Below, piece after piece: positions 51,575 through 60,227 of a DNA stretch of 64,000 nt (the stretch's first letter is position 1; the number at the start of each line of letters is the position of its first letter). A program made the translations under genes and the position numbers. The notes beneath the pieces are model-generated. The model was not told the origin of the DNA, made no database searches, and saw only the letters and a list, made by a program, of their open reading frames with translations. Source of the DNA: Brevibacillus brevis (GTDB taxonomy: Bacteria; Bacillota; Bacilli; Brevibacillales; Brevibacillaceae); NCBI RefSeq assembly GCF_022026395.1, contig NZ_CP041767.1:1056001-1120000 (forward strand), given 5' to 3'.

Positions 51575-52361
51575 GCTTTATATGGAACTCATCCGCATGA
51601 GGTTTTTGACGATGCTTGCCTATCGTGTGAACTATTACAGCGGGATCATTATCTACGCGATCAACATCGGTGCATACTACTTTTTATGGGGAGCGATCTA
51701 CGGAGGTCAGCAGCAGCTGGGCGGGCTTACGGTGGAACAGATGACTTCCTATGTTGCGATTGCTTGGATGTCGCGGGCGTTTTATTTTAACAACATCGAT
51801 ACGGAAATAGCCCAGGACGTCCGAGAAGGCAAGGTCGCGATTGAAATGATACGCCCTTATAATTACTTGTCCGTGAAAACGGCGCAGGCTTTTGGGGAAG
51901 GGATCTTTCGTTTTCTCTTTTTCGCGGGTCCAGGCATTTTCCTTATCAGTCTGATCATTCCGTTCAGCTTCCCTGCGACAGCAACTGGGTGGGGACTGTA
52001 TTTGATCAGCTTGATGTGTGCGTTTTTGATCAATACACAAATCAATCTGGTGACAGGCTTGCTTACTTTCTTCCTGTTCCGAAACGATGGCATGATGCGA
52101 GCCAAGCGGGTCGTGGTGGATCTGTTGTCTGGTCTCGTGCTGCCGATCAGCTTTTTCCCCGGTTGGGCGCAAACGGTAATGGGGTATCTTCCATTTCAGG
52201 CGGTCAACTACTATCCGAGCTTAATCTTCACAGGTGCGATTACAACGGAACGCTCTTGGGAATTGATCGGTTTTCAGGTGATTTGGATGTTTGTCATACT
52301 GGTTCCCATCTTGGTGATGTGGCGTCTTGCCCGCAACAAGCTGGTTGTGCAAGGAGGGTAG
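51567..52361 (+). CDS. ABC-2 exporter membrane protein 1 (DUF990 type)
   Basis: Six-helix permease of 264 residues. It includes LTMLAYRVNYYSGIIIYAINIGAYYFLWGAIY, YVAIAWMSRAFYFNNIDTEIAQDVREGKVAIEMIRPYNYL and a conserved C-terminal helix. The ATG lies inside the ATPase gene, and the second permease starts 3 bases past its stop, so the three proteins are made together. The substrate is unknown. Confidence 0.88.
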   Translation: MRKLYMELIRMRFLTMLAYRVNYYSGIIIYAINIGAYYFLWGAIYGGQQQLGGLTVEQMTSYVAIAWMSRAFYFNNIDTEIAQDVREGKVAIEMIRPYNYLSVKTAQAFGEGIFRFLFFAGPGIFLISLIIPFSFPATATGWGLYLISLMCAFLINTQINLVTGLLTFFLFRNDGMMRAKRVVVDLLSGLVLPISFFPGWAQTVMGYLPFQAVNYYPSLIFTGAITTERSWELIGFQVIWMFVILVPILVMWRLARNKLVVQGG

Positions 52362-52364
52362 AGC

Positions 52365-53162
52365 ATGCAAGACATGAGACATATTTTCAGTATTTTTGCC
52401 GACTACCTGAGCCAGTACTTCAAGACGAGACTTGCCTACCGAACAGATTTTCTCGGGGATTTTGTGTCCAATCTGGTTTCTGAGTTGATCAATCTTGTCT
52501 TTATTGTTGTTGTGTTCACCCATGTTCCGCTGATGGGGGATTGGACGCGTGACGAGATTATCTTTATCTATGGGTTCTTTTTGGTTCCATACGCATTATT
52601 CTCGATGTTCTTCGGTTTTTGGGACTTCAACGAACGGTACATCATCCGGGGCGAGATGGATCGCATCCTGACGAGACCGATCCACAATCTGGCGCAGGTG
52701 TGCCTCGAGTCGATTGCGCCAGACCGCATTTTTGGCGTCATAACCGGGATCATCATCATGGGGTATGCTGCCATTCAACTCGATTTGTCGTTTTACTGGT
52801 ACGACGTGTTCATCTTTATCGGGCTCTCGATCAGCGGGGCACTGATTTACGGTGGCGTGTATACCGCGATTGCTGCTGTTAGCTTCTTTTCCGACTCGCG
52901 GACAGGGATTGCCCCGATGATATACAACATCCAGCAATACGGGCGCTATCCGGTAGACGTGTACAACAAGGCTATTCGCTTTGTGCTCACCTACGTGCTG
53001 CCGTTTGCTTTCGTAGGTGTTTATCCTGCGGCTTACTTTTTGCGCAAGGAAGTTTGGTACACATATGCGGCAATGACGCCGGTAGTGGCTGTTATTTTCT
53101 TCGGGATTGGGCTGTTGGTTTGGAACTGGGGAGTCACGAAGTATCGGGGAGCGGGTTCTTGA
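52365..53162 (+). CDS. ABC-2 exporter membrane protein 2 (DUF990 type)
   Basis: A 265-residue six-helix permease, paralogous to the previous one (YFKTRLAYRTDFLGDFVSNLVSELINLVF; FNERYIIRGEMDRILTRPIHNLAQ). ATG 52365 follows AAGGAGGG. It is last in the operon. No clear terminator for it is seen before the toxin-antitoxin remnant at 53181. Confidence 0.88.
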   Translation: MQDMRHIFSIFADYLSQYFKTRLAYRTDFLGDFVSNLVSELINLVFIVVVFTHVPLMGDWTRDEIIFIYGFFLVPYALFSMFFGFWDFNERYIIRGEMDRILTRPIHNLAQVCLESIAPDRIFGVITGIIIMGYAAIQLDLSFYWYDVFIFIGLSISGALIYGGVYTAIAAVSFFSDSRTGIAPMIYNIQQYGRYPVDVYNKAIRFVLTYVLPFAFVGVYPAAYFLRKEVWYTYAAMTPVVAVIFFGIGLLVWNWGVTKYRGAGS

Positions 53163-53182
53163 TGATTTATAATCCGAAGTCG

Positions 53183-53227
53183 TTGTGAGGTAAAAAAAGA
53201 CCATCCCGGCTGCAACCGGAACGGTCG
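53183..53227 (-). terminator. Terminator of the toxin-remnant mRNA
   Basis: Minus-strand GACCGTTCCGGTTGC/GCCGGGATGGTC stem with a seven-T run, in the position of the toxin-mRNA terminator of TxpA-like loci. Confidence 0.7.
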
Positions 53228-53228
53228 G

Positions 53229-53322
53229 TACAATAGGCGCTTCCCGCAAAGGGGTGCGGCTCAATACTATGTCGCGAAATAGACCGCAGAGCTGTCAACT
53301 CAAGGGCGGTCTATTTCTTTTT
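53229..53322 (+). ncRNA. Probable antitoxin RNA of a type I toxin-antitoxin remnant
   Basis: The plus strand has a perfect 11-bp stem AAATAGACCGC/GCGGTCTATTT (53278-53288, 53306-53316) followed by CTTTTT, a terminator convergent with the toxin mRNA. A TACAAT (53229-53234) could be its -10 or near its start. The RNA would overlap the 3' part of the toxin mRNA, as RatA does for TxpA. The 5' end is not defined by sequence. Confidence 0.5.
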
Positions 53323-53340
53323 GGTCAAGGTAACAACCAA
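53311..53340 (-). pseudogene. Holin-like (TxpA/Hol-Tox type) toxin remnant
   Basis: On the minus strand a strong site GAAAGGGGGGAG is followed after 7 bases by TTG and nine codons VVTLTKKK-stop. This matches the C-terminal end of short hydrophobic type I toxins, while the start and membrane helix are missing. The surrounding sequence (ribosome site, convergent terminators) is that of an intact locus, so a deletion within the ORF is the simplest reading. Confidence 0.5.
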
Positions 53341-53519
53341 GCCGATCTCCCCCCTTTCTATGGGGATGAGCCGCGACCACCCTTGAGGAGCCGATTCTAT
53401 TGTGCAAGCGAATGATAGCATAATGTGCTCTCTAGTTAGCAAGTGTCTTTTTTATTCGCTATTCGCACTAAACACATCGGAAAAATAAATAAGAAGTGTC
53501 GCTTTGGCAGTTTCCTCTA

Positions 53520-53547
53520 TTGTCAAATCAAAAAACAGCAGTATAAT
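53520..53547 (+). promoter_or_regulatory. Promoter of the FMN riboswitch-ribU transcript
   Basis: TTGTCA (53520-53525), 16 bases, TATAAT (53542-53547), just upstream of the riboswitch. Confidence 0.75.
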
Positions 53548-53567
53548 ATGCTGTATACAACTACACA

Positions 53568-53712
53568 TTCCTTCGGGGCAGGGTGAAATTCCCGACCGGC
53601 GGTGATCATGCTTTACGCATGTTAAGCCCGCGAGCCTCCCGAGCGTAAAGTTGCGACGGAGTGCAGGATCTGGTGTGATTCCAGAGCCGACAGTACAGTC
53701 TGGATGGGAGAA
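53568..53712 (+). promoter_or_regulatory. FMN riboswitch (RFN element)
   Basis: All conserved parts are present in order: CTTCGGGGCAGGGTGAAATT, CCCGACCGGCGGTGAT, AAGCCCGCGAGCC, GCAGGATCTGGTGTGATTCC, AGAGCCGACAGT and GGATGGGAGAAGG. FMN binding should favour the terminator about 130 bases downstream and lower riboflavin uptake. Confidence 0.97.
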
Positions 53713-53839
53713 GGATGACGACAGTACGTTTATCACACGTGCTTGTTTACCTGTGCAAACGGGATGAGAACGTAGAGGCCAGCCCTCTTGTTTCTTGTAC
53801 CTTTTATTTGCGCATGGTTTTGTCATACGCTTGCAAATG

Positions 53840-53873
53840 CCCTGTGGAACATAGCCACAGGGTTTATTCTGTT
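53840..53873 (+). terminator. Expression-platform terminator of the FMN riboswitch
   Basis: CCCTGTGG/CCACAGGG stem with a 7-nt loop and TTTATTCTGTTT, between the aptamer and ribU. Confidence 0.8.
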
Positions 53874-53951
53874 TGTGTAACAAGACGTGTGAGCATACAA
53901 CGACTGTTGCCATTCCTCAAGAAGGAGTAGAAAAATGAGGAGATGGTAAAC

Positions 53952-54563
53952 ATGAAAGAAACAGCGCTGCATTCTTCGCGCACACGTGCAACCCAAAAGC
54001 TGGTGACGATTCCCATGCTGGCGGCCGTTGCATTTATTCTGCAGTATCTCGAGGTTCCCGTACCACTGATGCCAAGCTTTTTGAAGCTCGACTTCAGCAC
54101 ACTCCCGGCATTGATCGGGGGACTCATGTACGGACCTGTAGCTGGCATTATTATCGAGGTACTGAAAAATACACTGCACATGCTCTTCAAAAATACAGAT
54201 GGCCTTTTGATCGGTGAACTCGCAAACGTCGTAGCAGGATCAAGCTTTATTTTTGCGGCTGTCTACATGCAGCGTCTGGGCCAAGGCAAAAAAGGCTTCC
54301 TGACTGGTCTCGCTCTGGGGACGGTTTTGATGACGATCGTAATGGCTGTGGCAAATGCATATGTGCTGTTGCCTGCGTACGCTGTGCTTTATCAAATGCC
54401 GATTGAACAGCTCTTGACTATGTTCAACGCGACAAGCATCTGGTCATTGGTTCTGTACGGAATCGTGCCGTTCAATCTCTTCAAAGGTGTTATGATTTCA
54501 GTGGTCGCGTATCCGATCTACGTGAAGCTCGGCTCCAGAATCGCTGCGCGTACCAACAATTGA
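53952..54563 (+). CDS. ribU: Riboflavin transporter, ECF S-component
   Basis: Substrate-binding membrane subunit of an ECF riboflavin importer; works with a shared EcfAA'T module encoded elsewhere. The 203 residues have six membrane segments with the RibU pattern: LVTIPMLAAVAFILQYLEVPVP, LKLDFSTLPALIGGLMYGPVAGIIIEVLKNTLHML, GELANVVAGSSF and the final GIVPFNLFKGVMIS. ATG 53952 follows GAGGAG by 9 bases; an ATG at 53943 abuts that site. The FMN riboswitch upstream confirms the substrate. Confidence 0.95.
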   Translation: MKETALHSSRTRATQKLVTIPMLAAVAFILQYLEVPVPLMPSFLKLDFSTLPALIGGLMYGPVAGIIIEVLKNTLHMLFKNTDGLLIGELANVVAGSSFIFAAVYMQRLGQGKKGFLTGLALGTVLMTIVMAVANAYVLLPAYAVLYQMPIEQLLTMFNATSIWSLVLYGIVPFNLFKGVMISVVAYPIYVKLGSRIAARTNN

Positions 54564-54589
54564 CAACCACGACATGACTCGCTAATATG

Positions 54590-54843
54590 TTAACTTAATA
54601 GAAAGTTTCAAAAGGCTATGAAAGGACCCGCAGATATTCCCACGTTACAGAGAGTCGGCCCTAGTCTGGAAGGCTGATACGTAAAGGATAACTGCATCCC
54701 ATCCTGAAGCCGCTGGTGAAGAGCTTAGCCGGATGCCCACCGTTATCGGGTTATCGAGAGGACTATGGCGTATTGCTATGGTCAATCAGGGTGGTACCGC
54801 GGAAGTTAATCCTCCGTCCCTTTTTGGGATGGGGGATTTTTTG
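54590..54843 (+). promoter_or_regulatory. T-box leader of proS
   Basis: Features: AGAGAGTCGGCCC...GGAAGGCTGA of stem I, the T-box AATCAGGGTGGTACCGCGG (about 54786-54804), and a terminator AATCC-CC-CCC/GGG-GG-GGATT with six T ending at 54842. The bulge TGGT fits a tRNA with discriminator A. The specifier triplet was not securely located. Uncharged tRNA-Pro is expected to induce proS. Confidence 0.88.
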
Positions 54844-54877
54844 CATTTTACGTAAGAACAAAAAGGAGCGTAGACGG

Positions 54878-56344
54878 ATGAAAGAGGACAAAGCGTTTGT
54901 AAAAGAAATTACACCGCAATCGGAGGATTTTTCGCGTTGGTACATCGATGCCATCAAAAAGGCGGATTTGATGGACTACACGCCGGTGCGCGGCTGCATC
55001 GTTTTCAAGCCGGATGGCTTTGAGCTATGGGAGCGAATTCAAGAGGCGATGAATAAGCGCTTCAAGGAGACAGGGCATCGCAATGCCTATTTCCCGATGC
55101 TGATCCCCGAGTCCTTCTTTCAAAAAGAAAAAGAGCATATCGAGGGCTTCAATCCAGAGCTGCCTTGGGTAACAGAGGCTGGGGGCGAGCCGCTAGAGGA
55201 AAAGCTCGCACTACGTCCAACCTCCGAGACGATCATCGGGCATATGTACAGCCAATGGATTCAGAGCTATCGGGACCTGCCTGTATTAATCAATCAGTGG
55301 GCAAACGTGTTTCGCTGGGAGAAGCGGACAATGCCGTTCTTGCGGACATCGGAATTTCTCTGGCAAGAAGGCCACACGGCACATGCGACAGAGGAGGAAG
55401 CTCGTCAGGAAACGATGCAAATGCTGGAAATTTACCGAGAGGTCGTTGAGCAGGAGCTGGCCATTCCGGTTTGGAAGGGACAAAAAACACCAAGTGAACG
55501 CTTTGCGGGTGCTGTTGACACGTATTCCATTGAAGCGATGATGAAGGATGGCAAAGCAGTGCAGGCGGGCACCTCGCACTATTTGGGCGATAAATTCGCG
55601 CGCGGTTTTGAAATCAAGTTTTTGGATCGCGACAATCAGTTCAAGTACGTTCACACCACATCATGGGGCACCTCTACGAGACTGATTGGTTCGATGATCA
55701 TGGTGCATGGCGATGACCGCGGTCTCGTGTTGCCGCCTCGCATGGCTCCGACGCAGGTGATTATGATCCCGGTCGGTCCGATGAAGCTGCGCGAGAAAGT
55801 CATGGAGGCGTTTGATCCGCTCTTTGACGAAATCAAGGCCGCAGGAGTGCGTGTCCGTGCTGATCTTCGCGAAGAAACACCAGGCTGGAAGTTCAATGAG
55901 TGGGAAATGCGCGGGGTTCCTCTGCGTCTGGAGCTCGGCCCCCGTGACGTGGAAAATGGTCAAGTGATTTTGGCTCGACGCGATACAGGGGAGAAGGTGA
56001 CGGTCTCACTTGAAGGTATCGCGCAGACCGTTGTTCAACTGTTGGAAGAGATTCAGCAAAATATGTTCCAAAAAGCACTAGCATTCCGTGATGAAAACTC
56101 ACATCTGGGGATCGACACACTGGAGCAGCTATCCGCTCATATTGCCAAAAACGAGAGCGAAAACAAAACGAGCGGATGGGTGTTAGCTGGCTGGTGTGGG
56201 GATGACGCTTGTGAATCGAAGATCAAGGAAGAAACCAAGTTCACCTCTCGCAACATCCCGTTTGAGCCTCCTGTACAAAAGAAAGTTTGCCTTTGCTGCG
56301 GCAAAGAGTCACAGCATAGTGTCTGGTTCGGACGGGCGTATTAA
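54878..56344 (+). CDS. proS: Prolyl-tRNA synthetase, archaeal/eukaryotic-like type
   Basis: Charges tRNA-Pro. The 488 residues are of the shorter ProS type without the bacterial editing insertion: class II motifs in RNAYFPMLIPESFF, NQWANVFRWEKRTMPFLRTSEFLWQEGHTAH and a GTSTRLIGSMIMVHGDDRGLVLPP motif 3, then an anticodon-binding domain and a C-terminal zinc-like domain with CGDDACESK and CLCCGKES. The start KEDKAFVKEITPQSEDFSRWY is typical. ATG 54878 follows AAAGGAGCG; the longer frame upstream only runs through the T-box. Many Firmicutes carry this type alongside, or instead of, the bacterial type. Confidence 0.93.
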   Translation: MKEDKAFVKEITPQSEDFSRWYIDAIKKADLMDYTPVRGCIVFKPDGFELWERIQEAMNKRFKETGHRNAYFPMLIPESFFQKEKEHIEGFNPELPWVTEAGGEPLEEKLALRPTSETIIGHMYSQWIQSYRDLPVLINQWANVFRWEKRTMPFLRTSEFLWQEGHTAHATEEEARQETMQMLEIYREVVEQELAIPVWKGQKTPSERFAGAVDTYSIEAMMKDGKAVQAGTSHYLGDKFARGFEIKFLDRDNQFKYVHTTSWGTSTRLIGSMIMVHGDDRGLVLPPRMAPTQVIMIPVGPMKLREKVMEAFDPLFDEIKAAGVRVRADLREETPGWKFNEWEMRGVPLRLELGPRDVENGQVILARRDTGEKVTVSLEGIAQTVVQLLEEIQQNMFQKALAFRDENSHLGIDTLEQLSAHIAKNESENKTSGWVLAGWCGDDACESKIKEETKFTSRNIPFEPPVQKKVCLCCGKESQHSVWFGRAY

Positions 56345-56345
56345 T

Positions 56346-56396
56346 CAAAAAAGGGTGTGTCCACGCTTTTGCGGCAGGGGCACACCCTTTTTTCAA
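56346..56396 (+). terminator. Bidirectional terminator after proS
   Basis: AAAAGGGTGTG/CACACCCTTTT stem with a long loop, an A run before and a T run after it, so it also serves the convergent HAD gene. Confidence 0.8.
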
Positions 56397-57035
56397 CTAG
56401 CGTCCGAGAATCCAATCGGTAAAAGCTTGCACATCCGTAAAGTGGTAGTCAGGCTCGGGATCGAATTTTCCCGACTTTTGTGTAACCAAAAGCCAATCCA
56501 CACCGACTGTTCGCAAACCAGCGGCACGACCAGCCAAAACATCAGCATCACTGTCACCTACGAAAATGGTTTCCGCAGGAGTTGCGCCTAGCTGTTTCAT
56601 AGCAGTAAAAATACCTTCTGGATGAGGCTTTGGATGTGTGACCTCATCCCCTGTAATCACGACGGAAAAATACGAATCTAATCCCCATTCTCGAAGGGAG
56701 ATGTCAGCGCTTTTTCGTCCTTTTCCTGTTACGATTCCCATTTGGATATCGGCTGCGTGAAGTTCGTCGAGCATCATTCGGATATTTTCCGGATTTTGTA
56801 CGCGGGAGTGTTCATCTGTGTATACACGATAAAAATGTGCGAAGGCGTTGTCATGCGCATGTGGGGGAAGCTTGCTTTGCAAGATGCCTGTCTCTGTGGG
56901 GCCAAAGAGAGCTACAATCTGCTCGTCCGTATAATGCTCTTGTAAAAACTGCTGAAAGGTGGAGCGAAAAGCGGTGAAGATCAAGGGGAGGGTATCGGCA
57001 ACTGTGCCGTCGAAATCAAACAAGATCGTCCGCAT
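56397..57035 (-). CDS. HAD-family phosphatase (phosphoglycolate phosphatase/PpaX-like)
   Basis: Haloacid dehalogenase-type phosphatase. The 212 residues hold motif I ILFDFDGTVADT (nucleophile Asp), motif II GIVTGKGR, motif III Lys in HPKPHPEG and motif IV VGDSDADVLAGRAAG. A helical cap lies at about 15-80. It is related to PpaX and Gph; the substrate may be phosphoglycolate, pyrophosphate or another small phosphate. It is monocistronic. Confidence 0.88.
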   Translation of the reverse strand: MRTILFDFDGTVADTLPLIFTAFRSTFQQFLQEHYTDEQIVALFGPTETGILQSKLPPHAHDNAFAHFYRVYTDEHSRVQNPENIRMMLDELHAADIQMGIVTGKGRKSADISLREWGLDSYFSVVITGDEVTHPKPHPEGIFTAMKQLGATPAETIFVGDSDADVLAGRAAGLRTVGVDWLLVTQKSGKFDPEPDYHFTDVQAFTDWILGR

Positions 57036-57059
57036 TGGAGTCCTCCTTTGATTAGAAAA

Positions 57060-57092
57060 TGAAAGAAAACCATCGTATCTGATGGTTTTCTT
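57060..57092 (-). terminator. Terminator of the ArsR-like regulator
   Basis: Minus-strand GAAAACCATCAGA/TACGATGGTTTTC stem followed by TTTCATT. Confidence 0.75.
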
Positions 57093-57098
57093 GGTGAC

Positions 57099-57716
57099 TT
57101 ACTCATCCGAATCATCAAAAGGATCATCTGAATCATCTGTTGGATCAGCCGGAGTCAATGGGAACAAGATGTCGAAAAACTTGAATTTTCGACGGCCAGA
57201 TTCCTTTTTGAACCCTTTGTACTTTTGCAACAGCTCAGAGATGTCTTCCACAAATTGATTACGTTCTTCTTGACTCAAATAAAATTCAGTCAAATTAAAA
57301 GCGAACGTATTTTTGTATTCCTTCCGAACATCCTGGTCGCTTGCGACGAAGCGATTGAGCGTTCGCATGAGGTCCTTTTCCGTAGTACGAAACGGAGTAA
57401 ACATGACATCACTTAATTGTTGAGCGTTTTCTTCAATCATCAATTGAAGCTTGACCTGAATGACCTTGGCAACAGGCTCATAATATTTCTCCACAATGGA
57501 GCCTTTTACCCGGGTATCCACTTGCTCGAGCAGTCCAACACGCACGAGCTCTTTCACATGGTAATGTAGCCGTGCTGCATTTTCGCCTAGTTCTGTAGCG
57601 ATTTGTTTGGCCGTTCTGGGCTCCAAATCTTCAAAGAGTTCCAAAATTTTAACCCGTTCCGCTATAGCAAGCGATTTTAGCGCTTCTGGATCTGTTACTT
57701 CAAAAAACTCTTTCAT
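57099..57716 (-). CDS. ArsR-like winged-helix regulator
   Basis: A 205-residue DNA-binding protein: winged helix (about 5-85) with LAIAERVKILELFEDLEPRTAKQIATELGENAARLHYHVKELVRVGLLEQV, a helical middle part, and an acidic Asp/Ser/Pro-rich tail. There is no metal-binding cysteine pair, so it is not an arsenic/zinc sensor. It is divergent from bcp with 156 bp between. A role in controlling bcp is possible but not shown. Confidence 0.8.
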   Translation of the reverse strand: MKEFFEVTDPEALKSLAIAERVKILELFEDLEPRTAKQIATELGENAARLHYHVKELVRVGLLEQVDTRVKGSIVEKYYEPVAKVIQVKLQLMIEENAQQLSDVMFTPFRTTEKDLMRTLNRFVASDQDVRKEYKNTFAFNLTEFYLSQEERNQFVEDISELLQKYKGFKKESGRRKFKFFDILFPLTPADPTDDSDDPFDDSDE

Positions 57717-57872
57717 GCGAATTCACCATCCAACTGACTAGGCAAAATTTTATTTTTTTTAATTCTATCCTTTTCTGAATCAAAGCGCAACTTGTATGCG
57801 GATGAAGTGACTACTAGATTGTGGTAAAATGGGACCAGCGAAAACAGGATATTATCGAGAGGAGGGAAAAGT

Positions 57873-58343
57873 TTGACGGCAGTAGGACAAGCTGCACCTG
57901 CATTTACTTTGCAGGCGAGCAATAATCAGACCCTCTCACTTTCCCAATTTCATGGTCAAAATGTAGTGCTTTATTTTTATCCGAAGGACCAAACGCCAAC
58001 ATGTACCACAGAAGCATGCGACTTCCGTGACTTCCATTCAGGCTTTGCCGAGCTGAATACAGTTGTTCTCGGAATCAGTCCGGATTCTGTGAAATCGCAT
58101 GATAAATTTATCGCGAAGCACGAATTGCCTTTTCCGCTTCTGGCAGATCCAGATCACCAAGTGGCAGAGGCTTATGGCGTGTGGGTGTTGAAAAAAATGT
58201 ACGGACGAGAGTACATGGGCATTGAACGCACGACGTTCGTCATCGACAAAGAAGGCAACATCGCAAAAGTATGGCTAAAAGTAAAAGTCAAAGGACATGT
58301 GCAGGAAGTGCTTCAATTTATTAAGGAAGAGCTTCAATCCTAA
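57873..58343 (+). CDS. bcp: Thiol peroxidase Bcp (peroxiredoxin)
   Basis: Reduces hydrogen and alkyl peroxides. The 156 residues have the PrxQ/Bcp active site YPKDQTPTCTTEACDFRD, with the peroxidatic Cys and a second Cys five residues on that acts as the resolving one. TTG 57873 (MTAVGQAAP) follows AGGAGGG. It lies a few kb before perR, as ygaF does in B. subtilis. Confidence 0.93.
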   Translation: MTAVGQAAPAFTLQASNNQTLSLSQFHGQNVVLYFYPKDQTPTCTTEACDFRDFHSGFAELNTVVLGISPDSVKSHDKFIAKHELPFPLLADPDHQVAEAYGVWVLKKMYGREYMGIERTTFVIDKEGNIAKVWLKVKVKGHVQEVLQFIKEELQS

Positions 58344-58378
58344 CGTTTATTTCGCAATGGGCGAATGGAGGAAAACAG

Positions 58379-59431
58379 ATGAGTGTATCCACGGAATATG
58401 TTGTACAAAGCTTTTGCCAATTGGCGAACATCCCAAGTCCATCCGGCAATACGGAAAAAGTAATGGCCTGGGTTGCACAAGAATTAGAAAAGCTTGGCGT
58501 TTCCTATAAACGGACAAACAAAGGGGCACTCGTTGCAACAGTAGCGGGGGCCCATAACGAAAAGGCAAGACTCTTGACCGCTCACGTCGATACACTGGGC
58601 GCGATGGTAAAAGAAATAAAGAGCAACGGGCGCTTGAAGCTGACTTTGATCGGCGGCTTTGCATTCAATGCGATTGAAGGAGAGCACTGCGTTGTAGAGA
58701 CTAGTAGCGGTCGTCTTGTAACCGGTACCATTTTGTCCACCAAAGCTTCCGTGCATGTATACAGCTCAGAAGCGGGGAAAGCTGAGCGCAATGAGGCGAA
58801 CATGGAAGTCCGACTGGATGAAAAAGTCACAAACAAGGAGCAAGTCCTTGCGCTTGGGATTTCCGTCGGAGATTTCGTCTCCTTTGATCCGCGGGTGACG
58901 GTAACGGATAGCGGCTTTATCAAGTCCCGCCACATTGATGATAAAGCAAGCGTAGCTGTGCTCTTGGGGGTTCTGAAGGAGCTGAGTGAATCCGGCGTGA
59001 AGCTGCCTTACACCACGCACTTTTTTATCAGCAATAATGAAGAGATCGGCTATGGCGGCAATTCCAGCATCCCTGATAACGTGGTGGAGTACCTGGCTGT
59101 CGATATGGGCGCGATTGGGGACGGACAGACGACAGATGAGTATTGCGTGTCCATTTGTGCGAAGGATTCCACTGGACCTTACCACTACGGATTGCGCAGC
59201 CATCTGACCAAGCTCGCACAAGCGAACGGTCTGAACTACCAAGTGGACATTTATCCCTACTATGGTTCCGACGCAAGTGCTGCGCTGAGAGCAGGATATG
59301 ACGTTGTCCATGGTTTGATCGGACCGGGAGTAGATGCATCCCACTCTCATGAACGTACACATAAAGAAGCGCTCGACAACACGGCGAAGCTCGTGATGGC
59401 CTACCTTCAATCAGAAGAAATGCAAGCATAG
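58379..59431 (+). CDS. M42-family aminopeptidase
   Basis: Cocatalytic metallo-aminopeptidase of the glutamyl aminopeptidase/TET type. The 350 residues have SPSGNTEKVMAWV, the metal ligand His in LLTAHVDTLGAMV, Asp in SRHIDDKASVAVLLGV, the Glu pair in FISNNEEIGYGGNS, Asp in VDMGAIGDGQT and the last His in SHSHERTHKEAL. ATG 58379 follows GGAGGAAAAC. It starts 35 bases after bcp and runs on to the next gene, so an operon is likely. Confidence 0.92.
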   Translation: MSVSTEYVVQSFCQLANIPSPSGNTEKVMAWVAQELEKLGVSYKRTNKGALVATVAGAHNEKARLLTAHVDTLGAMVKEIKSNGRLKLTLIGGFAFNAIEGEHCVVETSSGRLVTGTILSTKASVHVYSSEAGKAERNEANMEVRLDEKVTNKEQVLALGISVGDFVSFDPRVTVTDSGFIKSRHIDDKASVAVLLGVLKELSESGVKLPYTTHFFISNNEEIGYGGNSSIPDNVVEYLAVDMGAIGDGQTTDEYCVSICAKDSTGPYHYGLRSHLTKLAQANGLNYQVDIYPYYGSDASAALRAGYDVVHGLIGPGVDASHSHERTHKEALDNTAKLVMAYLQSEEMQA

Positions 59432-59440
59432 GAGGGCCGT

Positions 59441-60202
59441 ATGAGCAATATGTATCAATGGGCTGACTACTATGATCTCACGCAGCGCGGTGTCGCGGGT
59501 GATGTTGACTTCTATCTGGAGCAAGCCAAGCAAGCAGGCGGAAAAGTGCTGGATCTTGCTTGCGGCACCGGAAGAATCAGCATTCCGATGGCGCAGGCTG
59601 GCATCGACGTTACCGGAATTGACCTTTCCCAGGATATGCTGGCGAGGGCTCAGGCAAAAGCAGAGGAACAAGGTGTGACATCCGGCTTGAGGCTATTGCA
59701 AGGGGATATGCGCGCCTTTGATCTGCAAGAGTCATTTTCGCTGATTATGATTCCTTTTCGGTCGTTTTTGCATCTGTTGCATGTTCAAGAGCAAATGAAG
59801 GCATTGACCTGCATTCGCAAGCATCTGGCTCCAGGCGGGAAGTTCATCATGAACGTGTTTGTGCCCAAGATTCATCATTTTTACGAGGAAAATGAAAAAA
59901 TGTCCTTGCGTGGCACCTACCCACTCCCGTCAGGAGAAGAGGTTGCGATGTGGGATTACACCCGCTATGACCATTTTCAGCAACTGTCCGAAGTGACACG
60001 CATATACGAGCGTACGGATGCACAGGGAGTTGTGACGGAACGGGTGAAAGGTCGATTTACTCTCCGCTACATATTCCCTGCGGAGCTCCATCACCTGCTT
60101 CGTTTAAACGGCTTGAAGGTCACACAACGATACGGTTCTTTTGCAAAGACACCTTTTGACGCAAATAGCTCAGAATTGATTCTGGTCGCAGAACCTTTGT
60201 AA
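59441..60202 (+). CDS. Class I SAM-dependent methyltransferase
   Basis: A 253-residue methyltransferase with motif I VLDLACGTGRISIPMAQ, acidic residue GIDLSQDMLA, and motif IV DLQESFSLIMIPFRSFLHLL. Substrate unknown. It lies 9 bases after the aminopeptidase stop, with a GGAGG site. Confidence 0.88.
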   Translation: MSNMYQWADYYDLTQRGVAGDVDFYLEQAKQAGGKVLDLACGTGRISIPMAQAGIDVTGIDLSQDMLARAQAKAEEQGVTSGLRLLQGDMRAFDLQESFSLIMIPFRSFLHLLHVQEQMKALTCIRKHLAPGGKFIMNVFVPKIHHFYEENEKMSLRGTYPLPSGEEVAMWDYTRYDHFQQLSEVTRIYERTDAQGVVTERVKGRFTLRYIFPAELHHLLRLNGLKVTQRYGSFAKTPFDANSSELILVAEPL

Positions 60203-60227
60203 ACGGAACCTGTGGAGGGGATATGGA

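Noticed and set aside
54716..54877. Longer N-terminus for proS
   Set aside because: The extra codons lie in the T-box and terminator; the family start is at ATG 54878.
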